From contig NZ_JACCAS010000001.1 in assembly GCF_013409255.1 (NCBI RefSeq), forward strand, positions 4,526,001 through 4,590,000: a stretch of 64,000 nt of DNA. The letters are read 5' to 3'. This document shows positions 16,984 to 26,801 of the stretch, in pieces. The notes under the pieces were generated by a model. The model was not told the origin of the DNA. It worked only from the letters and a program-made list of their open reading frames with translations, and searched no databases. Position 1 is the stretch's first letter, and each line of letters opens with the position of its first letter. The position numbers and the translations under genes were made by a program. This DNA comes from Paraburkholderia bryophila. GTDB taxonomy: Bacteria > Pseudomonadota > Gammaproteobacteria > Burkholderiales > Burkholderiaceae.

Positions 16984-18207
16984 ATGAATAACGACTCTCT
17001 CCATCTGCCCATCTACATGGACTACAGCGCGACGACACCGATCGATCCGCGCGTGGTGGACAAGATGATTCCGTACCTGCGCGAGCAGTTCGGCAACCCT
17101 GCCTCGCGTAGCCACTCGTATGGCTGGGACGCGGAGCGCGCAGTCGAAGAAGCGCGTGAGAACGTTGCGAAGCTGGTGAACGCCGATCCGCGCGAAATCA
17201 TCTGGACCTCGGGCGCGACGGAGTCGGACAACCTGGCCATCAAGGGCGCCGCGCACTTCTACAAGAGCAAGGGCAAGCACGTCATCACGGTGAAGACCGA
17301 GCACAAGGCCGTGCTCGACACCTGCCGCGAACTCGAGCGCGAAGGCTTCGAAGTGACGTATCTGGATGTGAAGGACGACGGTCTGATCGACCTCGACAAG
17401 CTGAAGGCGGCGATCCGCCCGGACACGATTCTGGTGTCGGTCATGTCGGTGAACAACGAAATCGGCGTGATCCAGGACATCGAGGCGATCGGCGAGATCA
17501 CCCGTGAAAAGGGCATCATTTTTCACGTCGACGCGGCGCAAGCCACCGGCAAGATCGAGATCGATCTGCAAAAGCTGAAGGTCGACCTGATGTCGTTCTC
17601 GGCGCACAAGACCTACGGTCCGAAGGGCATCGGCGCGCTGTACGTGCGTCGCAAGCCGCGTATCCGCATCGAAGCGCAAATGCACGGCGGCGGCCACGAG
17701 CGCGGTATGCGTTCGGGCACGCTGGCCACGCACCAGATCGTCGGCATGGGCGAAGCGTTCCGGATCGCGCATGAAGAAATGGCGACCGAAAACGAACGCA
17801 TCCGCATGCTGCGCGATCGGCTGCTGCGCGGTCTGGCGGAAATGGAAGAAACGTATGTGAACGGCGACATGGAACAGCGTGTGCCGCACAACCTGAACAT
17901 CAGCTTCAATTTCGTCGAAGGCGAATCGCTGATCATGGCGGTGAAAGATGTGGCGGTGTCGTCGGGTTCGGCGTGCACGTCGGCTTCGCTGGAACCGTCG
18001 TACGTGCTGCGCGCGCTGGGTCGCAACGACGAACTCGCGCACAGCTCGATCCGCTTCACGGTGGGCCGCTTCACGACCGAGCAGGACGTCGATTACGTGA
18101 TCAACCTGCTGAAGACCAAGATTTCGAAGCTGCGCGATCTGTCGCCGCTGTGGGAAATGCACAAAGACGGGATCGATATTTCGACCATCCAGTGGGCAGC
18201 GCACTGA
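16984..18207 (+). CDS. iscS: Cysteine desulfurase IscS
   Basis: 407 residues. This PLP enzyme converts cysteine to alanine and hands persulfide sulfur to IscU. The PLP lysine is K209 in [10 protein letters not shown] and the catalytic cysteine is C331 in [16 protein letters not shown]; the order and spacing are those of E. coli IscS. Two starts are in frame: ATG 16963 and ATG 16984. The second has GGAG eight bases upstream and gives the normal family N-terminus ([11 protein letters not shown]), so it is preferred. It follows iscR by 86 bp and is followed by iscU after 72 bp. Confidence 0.97.
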   Translation: MNNDSLHLPIYMDYSATTPIDPRVVDKMIPYLREQFGNPASRSHSYGWDAERAVEEARENVAKLVNADPREIIWTSGATESDNLAIKGAAHFYKSKGKHVITVKTEHKAVLDTCRELEREGFEVTYLDVKDDGLIDLDKLKAAIRPDTILVSVMSVNNEIGVIQDIEAIGEITREKGIIFHVDAAQATGKIEIDLQKLKVDLMSFSAHKTYGPKGIGALYVRRKPRIRIEAQMHGGGHERGMRSGTLATHQIVGMGEAFRIAHEEMATENERIRMLRDRLLRGLAEMEETYVNGDMEQRVPHNLNISFNFVEGESLIMAVKDVAVSSGSACTSASLEPSYVLRALGRNDELAHSSIRFTVGRFTTEQDVDYVINLLKTKISKLRDLSPLWEMHKDGIDISTIQWAAH

Positions 18208-18279
18208 CGCGCCGTGTTGGACGACATCGAATTTATCGAATTGCAAATTGCAGGTTGAAACGGATCAAGGAGTGTCATC

Positions 18280-18693
18280 ATGGCTTATAGCGAAAAGGTG
18301 CTGGACCATTACGAAAACCCGCGCAACGTCGGTTCCTTCGCGAAAGACGACGACGCGGTCGGCACCGGCATGGTCGGTGCGCCGGCTTGCGGCGACGTGA
18401 TGAAGCTGCAGATCCGCGTGGGCGCGGACGGCATCATCGAAGACGCGAAGTTCAAGACATACGGCTGCGGTTCGGCCATCGCGTCGAGCTCGCTCGTCAC
18501 CGAATGGGTGAAGGGCAAGACGCTCGACCAGGCAATGTCGATCAAGAACACGCAGATCGCCGAAGAACTGGCGCTGCCGCCGGTCAAGATCCACTGTTCG
18601 ATCCTCGCGGAAGACGCGATCAAGGCAGCGGTCGCCGACTACAAGCAGCGTCATGGCGAAGCAGTCGTCGCCGGCGACAAGCAACACGCTTAA
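18280..18693 (+). CDS. iscU: Fe-S cluster scaffold IscU
   Basis: 137 residues. The three cluster-ligand cysteines are C37 (PACGD), C63 (YGCGSA) and C106 (IHCS), with the conserved Asp39. The HscA-recognition motif LPPVK spans 99-103 and is intact. It assembles [2Fe-2S]/[4Fe-4S] clusters from IscS-derived sulfur. ATG 18280 is preceded by AAGGAG. A gap of 192 bp follows before iscA. Confidence 0.97.
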   Translation: MAYSEKVLDHYENPRNVGSFAKDDDAVGTGMVGAPACGDVMKLQIRVGADGIIEDAKFKTYGCGSAIASSSLVTEWVKGKTLDQAMSIKNTQIAEELALPPVKIHCSILAEDAIKAAVADYKQRHGEAVVAGDKQHA

Positions 18694-18885
18694 CGCGGTT
18701 GCGGCGCGAGCCGGGTTTCACGCCTGAGTCGCGCCTGAGTGAATCGAAGCGGGCGGCGCAGGTGGAACGCGCCGTCCGGTATGAGCGATATTTGATGCAG
18801 GCAGGGTCGCAGCGCCTGAACTGCCACATGGGCGGCTAAACGTCCGCGCAAGCAGACAGACAGGCGCCGCGCAATGAGAAACGCT

Positions 18886-19209
18886 ATGGCAATTACGTTG
18901 ACCGAAAAGGCAGCACAGCACGTCCAGAAGTATTTGATCCGCCGCGGTAAAGGCGTCGGCCTGCGCGTGGGCGTGCGCACCACCGGTTGCTCCGGCTTGG
19001 CCTACAAGCTCGAGTACGTGGACGAACTCGCGCCCGAAGACGAAGTGTTCGACTGCAACGGCGTGAAGATCATTGTCGACCCGAAGAGCCTGGCTTATAT
19101 CGACGGTACGGAACTCGACTTCGCGCGCGAAGGGTTGAACGAAGGCTTCAAGTTCAACAATCCGAACGTGAAGGACGAATGCGGCTGCGGCGAGTCGTTC
19201 CGGGTGTAA
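18886..19209 (+). CDS. iscA: Iron-sulfur carrier IscA
   Basis: 107 residues, A-type carrier family, with conserved Cys35 (TTGCSG) and the C-terminal CGC (C99, C101). It carries Fe or assembled clusters to client proteins. ATG 18886 gives the standard [10 protein letters not shown] start; an upstream in-frame ATG (18874) would add four residues. The gene ends at a canonical terminator (19238-19262), which partly separates the first four isc genes from the hscB-iscX part. Confidence 0.96.
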   Translation: MAITLTEKAAQHVQKYLIRRGKGVGLRVGVRTTGCSGLAYKLEYVDELAPEDEVFDCNGVKIIVDPKSLAYIDGTELDFAREGLNEGFKFNNPNVKDECGCGESFRV

Positions 19210-19237
19210 ATCCGGGCATTGCCGCGTGCAGCGGACC

Positions 19238-19262
19238 AAAGGCGGCGCGTGCCGCCTTTTTA
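19238..19262 (+). terminator. Terminator-like hairpin inside the isc operon
   Basis: AAAGGCGGC (19238-19246) pairs with GCCGCCTTT (19251-19259) around a GCGT loop, then one more T. It lies between iscA and hscB and would be expected to give partial termination, reducing expression of the chaperone/ferredoxin half. Confidence 0.7.
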
Positions 19263-19369
19263 GTTTGATCCGCGCATTCGCTCTGGGCCGACCGCCTCTT
19301 GCTGCTCTTTCGAGCCGCGTTTTTAGACTGCACCACGGTGCGTTTTCCTGAACGGACTCCTTCTATCCG

Positions 19370-19897
19370 ATGGTCTCGCTGAACGACAGCCACTTCGACC
19401 TGTTCGATCTTCCGGCGCAATTCGCGCTCGACGCCGCGGCGCTGGACCATGCGTACCGCACGGTGCAGGCGCAAGTGCATCCGGACCGTTTCGCGGCGGC
19501 CGGCGACGCGCAAAAGCGTATCGCGATGCAATGGGCGACGCGCACGAATGAGGCGTACCAGACGCTGCGCGATCCGTTGAAGCGCGCCACTTATCTGCTG
19601 TCGCTGCGCGACGTCGACGTCGGCGCGGAGAACAATACGGCGATGGAGCCCGCGTTCCTGATGCAGCAGATGGAATGGCGCGAAGGCATTGAAGACGCCG
19701 CCGCGGCGAAGAACGTCGACGCGCTCGACGCGTTGCTCACCGAACTGCGCGACGAAGAGCGCGTGCGCTTCAGCAAGCTCGGCGCGTTGCTCGACAGCGG
19801 CGCGAATCAGGCGGCGGGCGAGGCGGTGCGGCAGTTGATGTTCATCGAGCGGGTGGCGTCGGAAATCGGCACGCAGATCGAGCGGCTCGAGAACTAG
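19370..19897 (+). CDS. hscB: Fe-S assembly J-domain co-chaperone HscB
   Basis: 175 residues. The N-terminal J domain carries the HPD motif (37-39, QVHPDR), which stimulates HscA ATPase; the C-terminal half is the helical IscU-binding domain ([13 protein letters not shown] region). Length is typical (171-176 aa). It lies between iscA and hscA; the upstream gap of 160 bp holds the intra-operon hairpin. Confidence 0.95.
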   Translation: MVSLNDSHFDLFDLPAQFALDAAALDHAYRTVQAQVHPDRFAAAGDAQKRIAMQWATRTNEAYQTLRDPLKRATYLLSLRDVDVGAENNTAMEPAFLMQQMEWREGIEDAAAAKNVDALDALLTELRDEERVRFSKLGALLDSGANQAAGEAVRQLMFIERVASEIGTQIERLEN

Positions 19898-20060
19898 CCG
19901 CGCAGGCGGCAAGCGGGAAAGCGGCAGGGCGCTCCGGCGCCGCGCAGAAATAGTGCGCAGAAATATTGCCTACCCCCGCCGAGACACACACGCAGTCGTA
20001 GCACTACATCCAGCAACGCGAAAATTCAGGACGGGGCGAAACGGCCCCGAGAAGATCCAG

Positions 20061-21932
20061 ATGGCCCTACTGCAAATCTCCGAACCCGGCATGGCGCCGG
20101 CGCCCCATCAGCGGCGTCTGGCGGTCGGTATCGATCTCGGCACCACCAATTCCCTCGTTGCCGCCGTGCGTAGCGGCGTGCCCGACGTGCTGCCCGACGA
20201 AGACGGCCACGCGCTGCTGCCGTCGGTGGTGCGCTACCTGGAAAAGGGCGGCCGCCGGATCGGCCGCACGGCCAAGGCCGAAGCGGCAACCGATCCGCGC
20301 AACACGATCGTGTCGGTCAAGCGCTTCATGGGCCGTGGCAAGGCGGAAGTGGAAGGCGCCGAAAACGCGCCGTACGATTTCGTCGACGCCCCCGGCATGG
20401 TGCAGATCCGCACCGTCGACGGTGTGAAGAGCCCGGTCGAAGTGTCGGCGGAAATTCTCGCCACGCTGCGTCAGCGCGCCGAAGACACGCTCGGCGACGA
20501 ACTGGTCGGCGCGGTCATCACAGTACCGGCTTACTTCGACGAAGCGCAACGCCAGGCCACCAAAGACGCCGCGCGTCTGGCCGGCCTGAACGTGCTGCGT
20601 CTGCTGAACGAGCCGACCGCGGCCGCGATCGCCTACGGCCTCGACAACGGTTCCGAAGGCCTGTTCGCGGTGTACGACCTCGGCGGCGGCACCTTCGATC
20701 TGTCGATCCTCAAGCTCACGAAGGGCGTGTTCGAAGTGCTGGCGGCCGGCGGCGATTCCGCGCTCGGCGGCGACGATTTCGACCACGCGCTGTATCGCCA
20801 CGTGCTGGAGCAGGCGGGCATCGCACCGCAAACGCTCGCACCCGAAGACGTGCGTCTGCTGCTGGACAGCGTACGCGTGACCAAGGAGGCGTTGTCGAGC
20901 GCGTCCTATGCAACCCTCGCGGTAACGCTCTCGAACGGCACCCGCCTCGATCTGACGATCGACGAGGCCACTTTCGAGTCGATCACCCAGGCGCTGGTGC
21001 AACGCACGCTCGGTCCGACGAAGAAAGCGCTGCGCGACGCCAAAGTCACCACTAAAGAGATCAACGGCGTGGTGCTGGTCGGCGGCGCGACGCGCATGCC
21101 GGTGGTTCGCCGTGCGGTCGAGTCGCTGTTCGGCCAGCCGCCGCTCACCAATCTCGACCCGGATCAGGTCGTCGCGCTCGGCGCGGCGATCCAGGCCGAC
21201 CTGCTGGCGGGCAACCGCGGCGCGGACGGCGACGACTGGCTGCTGCTCGACGTGATTCCGCTGTCGCTCGGCGTCGAGACCATGGGCGGCTTGACCGAGA
21301 AGATCATTCCGCGTAACTCGACGATTCCGGTCGCGCGCGCGCAGGATTTCACGACCTTCAAGGACGGCCAGACGGCGATGGCGATCCACGTCGTGCAAGG
21401 CGAGCGCGAGCTCGTCAGCGACTGCCGTTCGCTCGCGCGCTTCGAGCTGCGCGGCATTCCGCCGATGGCGGCCGGCGCGGCGCGGATTCGCGTCACGTAT
21501 CAGGTGGACGCGGACGGTCTGCTGTCCGTGTTCGCGCGTGAGCAGGGCTCGGGCGTGGAAGCGTCGGTGGTGGTCAAGCCGTCCTACGGTCTCGCCGACG
21601 ACGACGTCGCCAGAATGCTCGAAGAGAGCTTCTCGACCGCCGAAGTCGACATGCGCGCCCGTGCGCTGCGCGAGGCGCAGGTCGAAGCGCGCCGTCTGGT
21701 CGAAGCGACCGACGCGGCGCTCGCCGCCGACGCCGAGTTGCTCGACGACAGCGAGCGCGCCGAGCTCGACGCGTTGCTTGCCGCGCTGCGCGGCATCGCC
21801 GGCAGCGACGACGCCGACGCGATCGAAGCCGCCACCAAGACGCTCGCCGAAGGCACCGACGAATTCGCCGCGCGCCGCATGAACAAGGGCATTCGCCGCG
21901 CGCTGGCCGGTCGCAAGCTCGACGAGATCTGA
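20061..21932 (+). CDS. hscA: Hsp70-type chaperone HscA
   Basis: 623 residues from ATG 20061. The nucleotide-binding domain has the Hsp70 signatures [12 protein letters not shown] near the N-terminus, [11 protein letters not shown] and [10 protein letters not shown]; the substrate-binding domain and helical lid follow. The size and short N-terminal extension are those of HscA, not DnaK (about 640 aa). It binds the LPPVK motif of IscU and drives cluster transfer. The upstream in-frame extension from 19953 has no domain character and is excluded. Confidence 0.96.
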   Translation: MALLQISEPGMAPAPHQRRLAVGIDLGTTNSLVAAVRSGVPDVLPDEDGHALLPSVVRYLEKGGRRIGRTAKAEAATDPRNTIVSVKRFMGRGKAEVEGAENAPYDFVDAPGMVQIRTVDGVKSPVEVSAEILATLRQRAEDTLGDELVGAVITVPAYFDEAQRQATKDAARLAGLNVLRLLNEPTAAAIAYGLDNGSEGLFAVYDLGGGTFDLSILKLTKGVFEVLAAGGDSALGGDDFDHALYRHVLEQAGIAPQTLAPEDVRLLLDSVRVTKEALSSASYATLAVTLSNGTRLDLTIDEATFESITQALVQRTLGPTKKALRDAKVTTKEINGVVLVGGATRMPVVRRAVESLFGQPPLTNLDPDQVVALGAAIQADLLAGNRGADGDDWLLLDVIPLSLGVETMGGLTEKIIPRNSTIPVARAQDFTTFKDGQTAMAIHVVQGERELVSDCRSLARFELRGIPPMAAGAARIRVTYQVDADGLLSVFAREQGSGVEASVVVKPSYGLADDDVARMLEESFSTAEVDMRARALREAQVEARRLVEATDAALAADAELLDDSERAELDALLAALRGIAGSDDADAIEAATKTLAEGTDEFAARRMNKGIRRALAGRKLDEI

Positions 21933-22084
21933 AACAACGCGCATGCCGGCCGGCCTGCAAGCCGCCGGCATGCGCACGTCACAACCGAAGCGCGTCGCGC
22001 GGACTTAAAAACTCCGCGCGACGCCAGTAAAATGGCGCGGAGCCTGCTGGCCGCCGCCGTGCCTCAGACCCAAACGGAAAATGT

Positions 22085-22426
22085 ATGCCTCAAATCGTTG
22101 TGCTGCCTCACGTCGAACTGTGCCCGGAAGGCGCGGTGATCGATGCCGTGCCCGGCAAGAGCATTTGCGACAACCTGCTCGAACACGGCATTGAAATCGA
22201 GCACGCGTGCGAGAAGTCGTGCGCCTGCACGACCTGCCACGTGATCGTGCGTGAGGGTTTCGCCGCCTTGACGCCGTCCGAGGAAGACGAGGACGATCTG
22301 CTGGACAAGGCGTGGGGGCTCGAACCGGCCTCGCGTCTGTCGTGCCAGGCGATGATGCCGGCCGAGCAGGATCTGGTCGTCGAGATCCCGCGCTACTCGA
22401 TCAATCACGCAAAGGAAAACCACTAA
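22085..22426 (+). CDS. fdx: [2Fe-2S] ferredoxin of the ISC system
   Basis: 113 residues, adrenodoxin-type. The cluster ligands are C42, C48, C51 (HACEKSCACTTCHV) and C87 (RLSCQA); an extra Cys46 near the cluster is also seen in ISC ferredoxins. It supplies electrons for cluster assembly. It lies 152 bp after hscA and is followed by iscX. Confidence 0.96.
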   Translation: MPQIVVLPHVELCPEGAVIDAVPGKSICDNLLEHGIEIEHACEKSCACTTCHVIVREGFAALTPSEEDEDDLLDKAWGLEPASRLSCQAMMPAEQDLVVEIPRYSINHAKENH

Positions 22427-22441
22427 CAGGAGGTGGCAGCC

Positions 22442-22639
22442 ATGAAGTGGACCGATACGCAAGACATCGCGATGGCCCTGACTGACAAGCACCAGGACAT
22501 CGATCCGCAGCAGGTGCGCTTCACCGATTTGCACCGCTGGGTCATGGAGCTGGAAGGATTCGACGACGATCCTGACCGGTCGAACGAAAAGATCCTCGAG
22601 GCGATTCAGGCTGCATGGATTGAAGACGCGGATTATTGA
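22442..22639 (+). CDS. iscX: Fe-S assembly protein IscX
   Basis: 65 residues, small acidic IscX/YfhJ protein (MKWTDTQDIA; WVMELEGFDDDPDRSNEKIL), which binds IscS and iron and tunes its activity. ATG 22442 has an AGGAGG seven bases upstream; an in-frame GTG overlaps the ribosome-binding site and is unlikely. Last gene of the isc operon. Confidence 0.95.
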   Translation: MKWTDTQDIAMALTDKHQDIDPQQVRFTDLHRWVMELEGFDDDPDRSNEKILEAIQAAWIEDADY

Positions 22640-22669
22640 TCGCGTTTCACCCTACTGGCGGTAAACAGA

Positions 22670-22701
22670 AAAAGGCGATTCCATTTGGGATCGCCTTTTT
22701 T
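22670..22701 (+). terminator. Terminator of the isc operon
   Basis: A 10-bp stem AAAAGGCGAT (22670-22679) with ATCGCCTTTT (22690-22699), a 10-nt loop, and TT after. Clear Rho-independent terminator, also usable from the opposite strand. Confidence 0.85.
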
Positions 22702-22743
22702 ACGCGTGCCGGAAAGCCTAAAAAAAGCTCAGGCCGTCTGCGG

Positions 22744-23472
22744 CTAGCTTGCCACCAGCGTGCCGTTCTCGATCCGTACGCGTTGGCCTTGCTGGAACGG
22801 CGGCGCTTCGTGGTACGTGAAGTAGCGGGTCTTGCCGCTTTCCATATGCACGCGCACTGAATACGCGGTCGTACTGCGGATGTGCTTTTCGACCGAGTTA
22901 CCCGCGAAACCGCCGCCGAGTGCGCCGAGCACCGTCATCGCGGCGCGACCGTTCCCGGCGCCGAACTGATTGCCGACCAGGCCGCCGGCCACTGCGCCGC
23001 CGACCGCGCCGATACCCGTGCCGTGACCTTCCTGACGCACCGCCGAAATCGCGACCACTGTGCCGCAGCTTGAGCAGTAGGCCGGTTGTGCCGGTTGCTG
23101 CTGCGTGTATTGCGGCGCGGCTTGGCCTTGCTGTTGTTGAGCATATTGTTGCTGCTGTGCGGGCGAGGGCACAGGCGCGCTTGGCGCCGGCTGCTGAGCC
23201 TGCGCGGACTGCTGCGCTTGTTGAGCCTGTTGTGCTTGCTGCTGTTGTTGCGCCGACGGGTTAGCCGGCGCCGCCGAATCGACCACGCCCGGCTGGGTCG
23301 TGACCTGTGCGGCCTGAGTCTGGTCGTTCTGCGCGCCGTTGCTCGACGCCTTCGGGAACAGGCCCGTGACGGCCGCCGTGGCGGCCAGACTCGCGATGAT
23401 GATGGCGCCCGCCGCAGTAGCGACGAGCGGGTGAATACGACGTGATTGCGTGGTTTGGTTCGGGTTGTCCAT
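22744..23472 (-). CDS. Glycine-zipper membrane protein with Gln-rich linker
   Basis: 242 residues from ATG 23472 (GGAGG upstream). A short basic N-terminus and one hydrophobic segment (about 17-37) suggest an inner-membrane anchor. A long Gln/Ala/Pro-rich linker (about 60-150) follows, then a glycine-zipper 2TM domain (GIGAVGGAVAGGLVGNQFG; ALGGGFAGN) like that of the SlyB/Rick17kDa group. The C-terminal 50 residues resemble the conserved extension of these proteins (VRVHMESGKTRYF). Glycine-zipper proteins associate with the outer membrane or periplasm; the exact role is unknown. It converges on the isc operon. Confidence 0.8.
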   Translation of the reverse strand: MDNPNQTTQSRRIHPLVATAAGAIIIASLAATAAVTGLFPKASSNGAQNDQTQAAQVTTQPGVVDSAAPANPSAQQQQQAQQAQQAQQSAQAQQPAPSAPVPSPAQQQQYAQQQQGQAAPQYTQQQPAQPAYCSSCGTVVAISAVRQEGHGTGIGAVGGAVAGGLVGNQFGAGNGRAAMTVLGALGGGFAGNSVEKHIRSTTAYSVRVHMESGKTRYFTYHEAPPFQQGQRVRIENGTLVAS

Positions 23473-23765
23473 ATTGGCCTCCGTCTTGCAGAGTCGACTG
23501 TTATTGAGACGCAGTGTCGGGCAAATCGATTCCGGCAGGGTTTCAATTTGTAACGAACTACACGCAATCATCGTACCCAAACCGCGTCAAAGGCGCGCGC
23601 CGGCTGCCAGGCGCCTTGATTCTTCGGCGTTTGCGGGGCTCGGCAGGGCGGCGCGCATAGCGCGCTACGCGCAGCTTTTACCGACGGTTACAAACCGTCA
23701 GCCGCTGCGGCAGCCGCTTTCAGCGGGTTTTCCGCGAATTTTCCGCGAACTTTCCGTTGCGGCAT

Positions 23766-23794
23766 AAAAAACGCCCGGCATTGACCGGGCGTTT
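23766..23794 (-). terminator. Terminator of lysS
   Basis: A 10-bp stem AAACGCCCGG (23769-23778) with its complement (23785-23794) and a 6-nt loop. Read on the minus strand it is followed by a T-run (23771-23766). It lies 50 bp past the lysS stop. Confidence 0.8.
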
Positions 23795-23843
23795 CTTTGG
23801 TGCATATCAGACGCAAACATCGGCGCACCAAGGCGCGCGACGA

Positions 23844-25370
23844 TCAGTCTTCGCGACGCAGATGCGGGAACAGAATCACATCGCGGATGCTCGGGCTGTC
23901 GGTCAGCATCATCACCAGACGGTCGATGCCGATCCCGCAACCGCCGGCCGGCGGCATGCCGTATTCCAGCGCGCGAATGTAGTCCGCGTCGTAGAACATG
24001 GCTTCTTCGTCGCCGGCGTCTTTCTGGTCGACCTGCTTCTTGAAGCGGGCGGCCTGATCTTCCGGATCGTTCAGCTCCGAGAAGCCGTTGGCGATTTCAC
24101 GGCCGGTGATAAACAGCTCGAAACGCTCGGTGATGCCCGGCGCCGCGTCCGACGCGCGCGCCAGCGGCGATACTTCGACCGGATAGTCGATGATGTAGGT
24201 CGGCTCCCACAATTGCGACTCGGCGGTTTCTTCGAACAGCGCCAGTTGCAGCGAGCCGACGCCCGCGTTCAGGAACTGCGGCTTCGACGCGTCCACGCCG
24301 AACTTCTTCAGTTCGGTGCGCAAGAAGTCGCTGTCGGCCAGTTGTTCGTTCGTGTATTGCGGTGCGTACTTCTGGATTGCCTGGGTGATCGTGAGGCGAT
24401 GGAACGGCTTGGCCAGATCCAGTTCGCGACCCTGATAGTTGATCGTGGCAGTGCCGAGCGAGTCGATCGCCGCCTGACGGATCAGTTGCTCGACGAAATC
24501 CATCAGCCACTTGTAATCGGTGTACGCCGCGTAGAACTCGATCATCGTGAATTCCGGATTGTGGCGCACGGAGACGCCCTCATTGCGGAAGTTACGGTTG
24601 ATCTCGAACACGCGCTCGAAGCCGCCGACCACGAGGCGCTTCAGATACAGCTCCGGCGCGATGCGCAGGAACATCTGCATATCCAGCGCGTTGTGGTGCG
24701 TAGTGAACGGCTTGGCCGCGGCGCCGCCCGGAATCGGGTGCAGCATCGGCGTTTCGACTTCCATGAAGTCGGCGTCGGACATGAACTTGCGGATCGACGA
24801 AATCGCCTTGGTGCGCGCGACGAACGTGGCGCGCGTTTCCGGCGTGACGATCAGGTCGACGTAGCGCTGACGGTATTTCATTTCCTGGTCGGCGAGACCG
24901 TGGAACTTGTCCGGCAGCGGACGCAGCGACTTCGACAGCAGGCGCAGTTCAGTGCAGCGCACCGACAGCTCGCCCTTGTTGGTGCGGAACAGCACGCCGC
25001 GCGCGGCGACGATGTCGCCCATGTCCCACTTCTTGAACGCGTCGTACGTTTCCTGACCGACGTCGGCCGGCGTGATGAAGAACTGGATCGGACCCGAGCC
25101 GTCGCGCACGGTCGCAAAGCTGGCCTTGCCCATCACGCGCTTGAGCATCATGCGGCCGGCGATGGCGACTTCGAGCGGATTCGCTTCGAGCGTTTCCTTG
25201 TCGGTCTCGGCGTACTGCGTTTGCAGATCGGCGGCGTGGTGGGTCGGGCGGAAATCGTTCGGATAGGCGACGCCCTGCTCACGCAACTCGCGCAGCTTTT
25301 CGCGGCGCTCGGTCATGATCTTGTTGTCGTCGCCTTCGGGCGCCGCACTCGGCTGGGTCGTTTCGGTCAT
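23844..25370 (-). CDS. lysS: Lysyl-tRNA synthetase (class II)
   Basis: 508 residues. The N-terminal OB-fold anticodon domain ([19 protein letters not shown]) is followed by the class II catalytic domain: motif 2 region [22 protein letters not shown] and motif 3 [11 protein letters not shown]. It charges tRNA-Lys. Start ATG 25370; no strong ribosome-binding site is visible. It sits directly downstream of prfB (132 bp), the widespread prfB-lysS arrangement. Confidence 0.96.
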   Translation of the reverse strand: MTETTQPSAAPEGDDNKIMTERREKLRELREQGVAYPNDFRPTHHAADLQTQYAETDKETLEANPLEVAIAGRMMLKRVMGKASFATVRDGSGPIQFFITPADVGQETYDAFKKWDMGDIVAARGVLFRTNKGELSVRCTELRLLSKSLRPLPDKFHGLADQEMKYRQRYVDLIVTPETRATFVARTKAISSIRKFMSDADFMEVETPMLHPIPGGAAAKPFTTHHNALDMQMFLRIAPELYLKRLVVGGFERVFEINRNFRNEGVSVRHNPEFTMIEFYAAYTDYKWLMDFVEQLIRQAAIDSLGTATINYQGRELDLAKPFHRLTITQAIQKYAPQYTNEQLADSDFLRTELKKFGVDASKPQFLNAGVGSLQLALFEETAESQLWEPTYIIDYPVEVSPLARASDAAPGITERFELFITGREIANGFSELNDPEDQAARFKKQVDQKDAGDEEAMFYDADYIRALEYGMPPAGGCGIGIDRLVMMLTDSPSIRDVILFPHLRRED

Positions 25371-25502
25371 GATGATTTGGTATTCGGTGGCCCGCGGGGA
25401 ACGCCCCACATGCGGGTGGCCAGTCAGTGTAAAAAACCTCAGGCGGTAAAAAGAGGCGGCGCGGCAGTGCAGGGCATTACCCAGGCGCCGCGCCGTGCGC
25501 GC

Positions 25503-26607
25503 TTAAACGCCCTGTTTCAGGCTTGCGCTGATGAACGGATCGAGGTCGCCGTCGAGCACGCTCTTGGTATTGCTGATTTCGACGTTGGTGCGCAGATCCT
25601 TGATACGGCTGTTGTCGAGCACGTACGAACGGATCTGATGACCCCAGCCCACGTCGGTTTTGCCGGCTTCGAGCTTGTCCTGCTCTTCCTGACGCTTGCG
25701 GATTTCCGCTTCGTACAGGCGCGATTTCAGCATGGCCATGGCTTCGGCGCGGTTGCGGTGCTGCGAACGGTCGTTCTGACACTGCACGACGATGCCCGAC
25801 GGCATGTGCGTGATACGCACCGCGGAGTCGGTCTTGTTGATGTGCTGACCGCCCGCGCCGGACGCGCGGTACGTGTCGATGCGCAGATCGGCCGGGTTGA
25901 TGTCCACTTCGATCGAATCGTCGATTTCCGGGTACACGAACACCGACGAGAACGACGTATGACGGCCGCCCGACGAGTCGAACGGCGACTTGCGCACGAG
26001 GCGGTGCACGCCGGTTTCGGTGCGCAGGAAGCCGTACGCGTATTCGCCTTCGATCTTGATCGTTGCGTTCTTGATGCCCGCGACGTCGCCGTCGGTCTGC
26101 TCCAGCAGTTCGGTCTTGAAGCCCTTGCGCTCGCAGTAGCGCAGATACTGGCGCAGCAGCATGGAGGCCCAGTCGCACGCCTCGGTGCCGCCGGCGCCGG
26201 CCTGGATGTCCAGGAACGCGTTGTTCGGGTCCGCCGGATGCGAGAACATGCGACGGAATTCCATGTCGCCGACGCGCGCCTCCAGGCCTTGTGCGTCGGT
26301 TTCGCAGGCGATCAGCGTTTCGTCGTCGCTTTCTTCACGGGCCATCTCGAACAGGTCGAGCGCGTCGCGCAGGTCGTCGTGCAGCGCCGTGAGTTTGCTG
26401 ACCGTGTCGTCGAGCAGCTTCTTTTCCCGGCCGAGGGCCTGGGCGTGTTTCGAGTCGTTCCAGACGGTCGGGTCTTCGAGTTCCCGGTTGACTTCGATTA
26501 GACGCAGTGCTTTGTCGTCGTAGTCAAAGATACCCCCGTAGGTCGGCCGCGCGCGCGCGCAGGTCTACCAGAGAGGCTTCGATCGCGTTGAGACGTTCCG
26601 CTTCCAT
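25503..26607 (-). CDS. prfB: Peptide chain release factor 2, programmed +1 frameshift
   Basis: The gene needs two frames. From ATG 26607 the first frame encodes 27 residues ending RGYL and meets TGA at 26526-26524. The continuing frame starts at GAC (26525-26523, DYDDKALRL) and ends at 25503, giving a 367-residue RF2. The junction is the classical site: CTT-TGA-C preceded by a GGGGG internal Shine-Dalgarno (ACGGGGGTATCTTTGAC). RF2 reads UGA, so low RF2 favours the shift: this is autoregulation, not a pseudogene. The stop-recognition tripeptide SPF (KSPFDSS) and the peptidyl-hydrolysis motif GGQ (GAGGQHINK) are intact. It terminates translation at UGA and UAA. Confidence 0.95.
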
Positions 26608-26801
26608 GTCGATCTTTTATAGCTTCGTAAAAAGGGGAAATTATAGCCGATCGGCGTGCCGCGCCGATCACTCTTGAGCGATCCGGCGCGGGTTTGGGGT
26701 TGATTTTGCGGAGAATTTCGCCGCTTTGGGCGCAGCGCACGGGAGCCGATCCGGCGGACGCGGTCAGCTTGCCGCGCACCCGCTCAGTTTGCTCAATGGC
26801 C

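Noticed and set aside
25371..25502. Possible terminator in the prfB-lysS gap
   Set aside because: Only a 4-bp CCTC/GAGG pairing precedes the T-run; too weak to call.
23757..26501. A 914-codon plus-strand open frame across lysS and prfB
   Set aside because: It is antisense to two well-identified genes and has low-complexity Arg/Val/His composition.
26524..26526. In-frame TGA near the start of prfB as evidence of a pseudogene
   Set aside because: It is the conserved RF2 programmed-frameshift stop, with the slippery CTT-TGA-C and internal Shine-Dalgarno.
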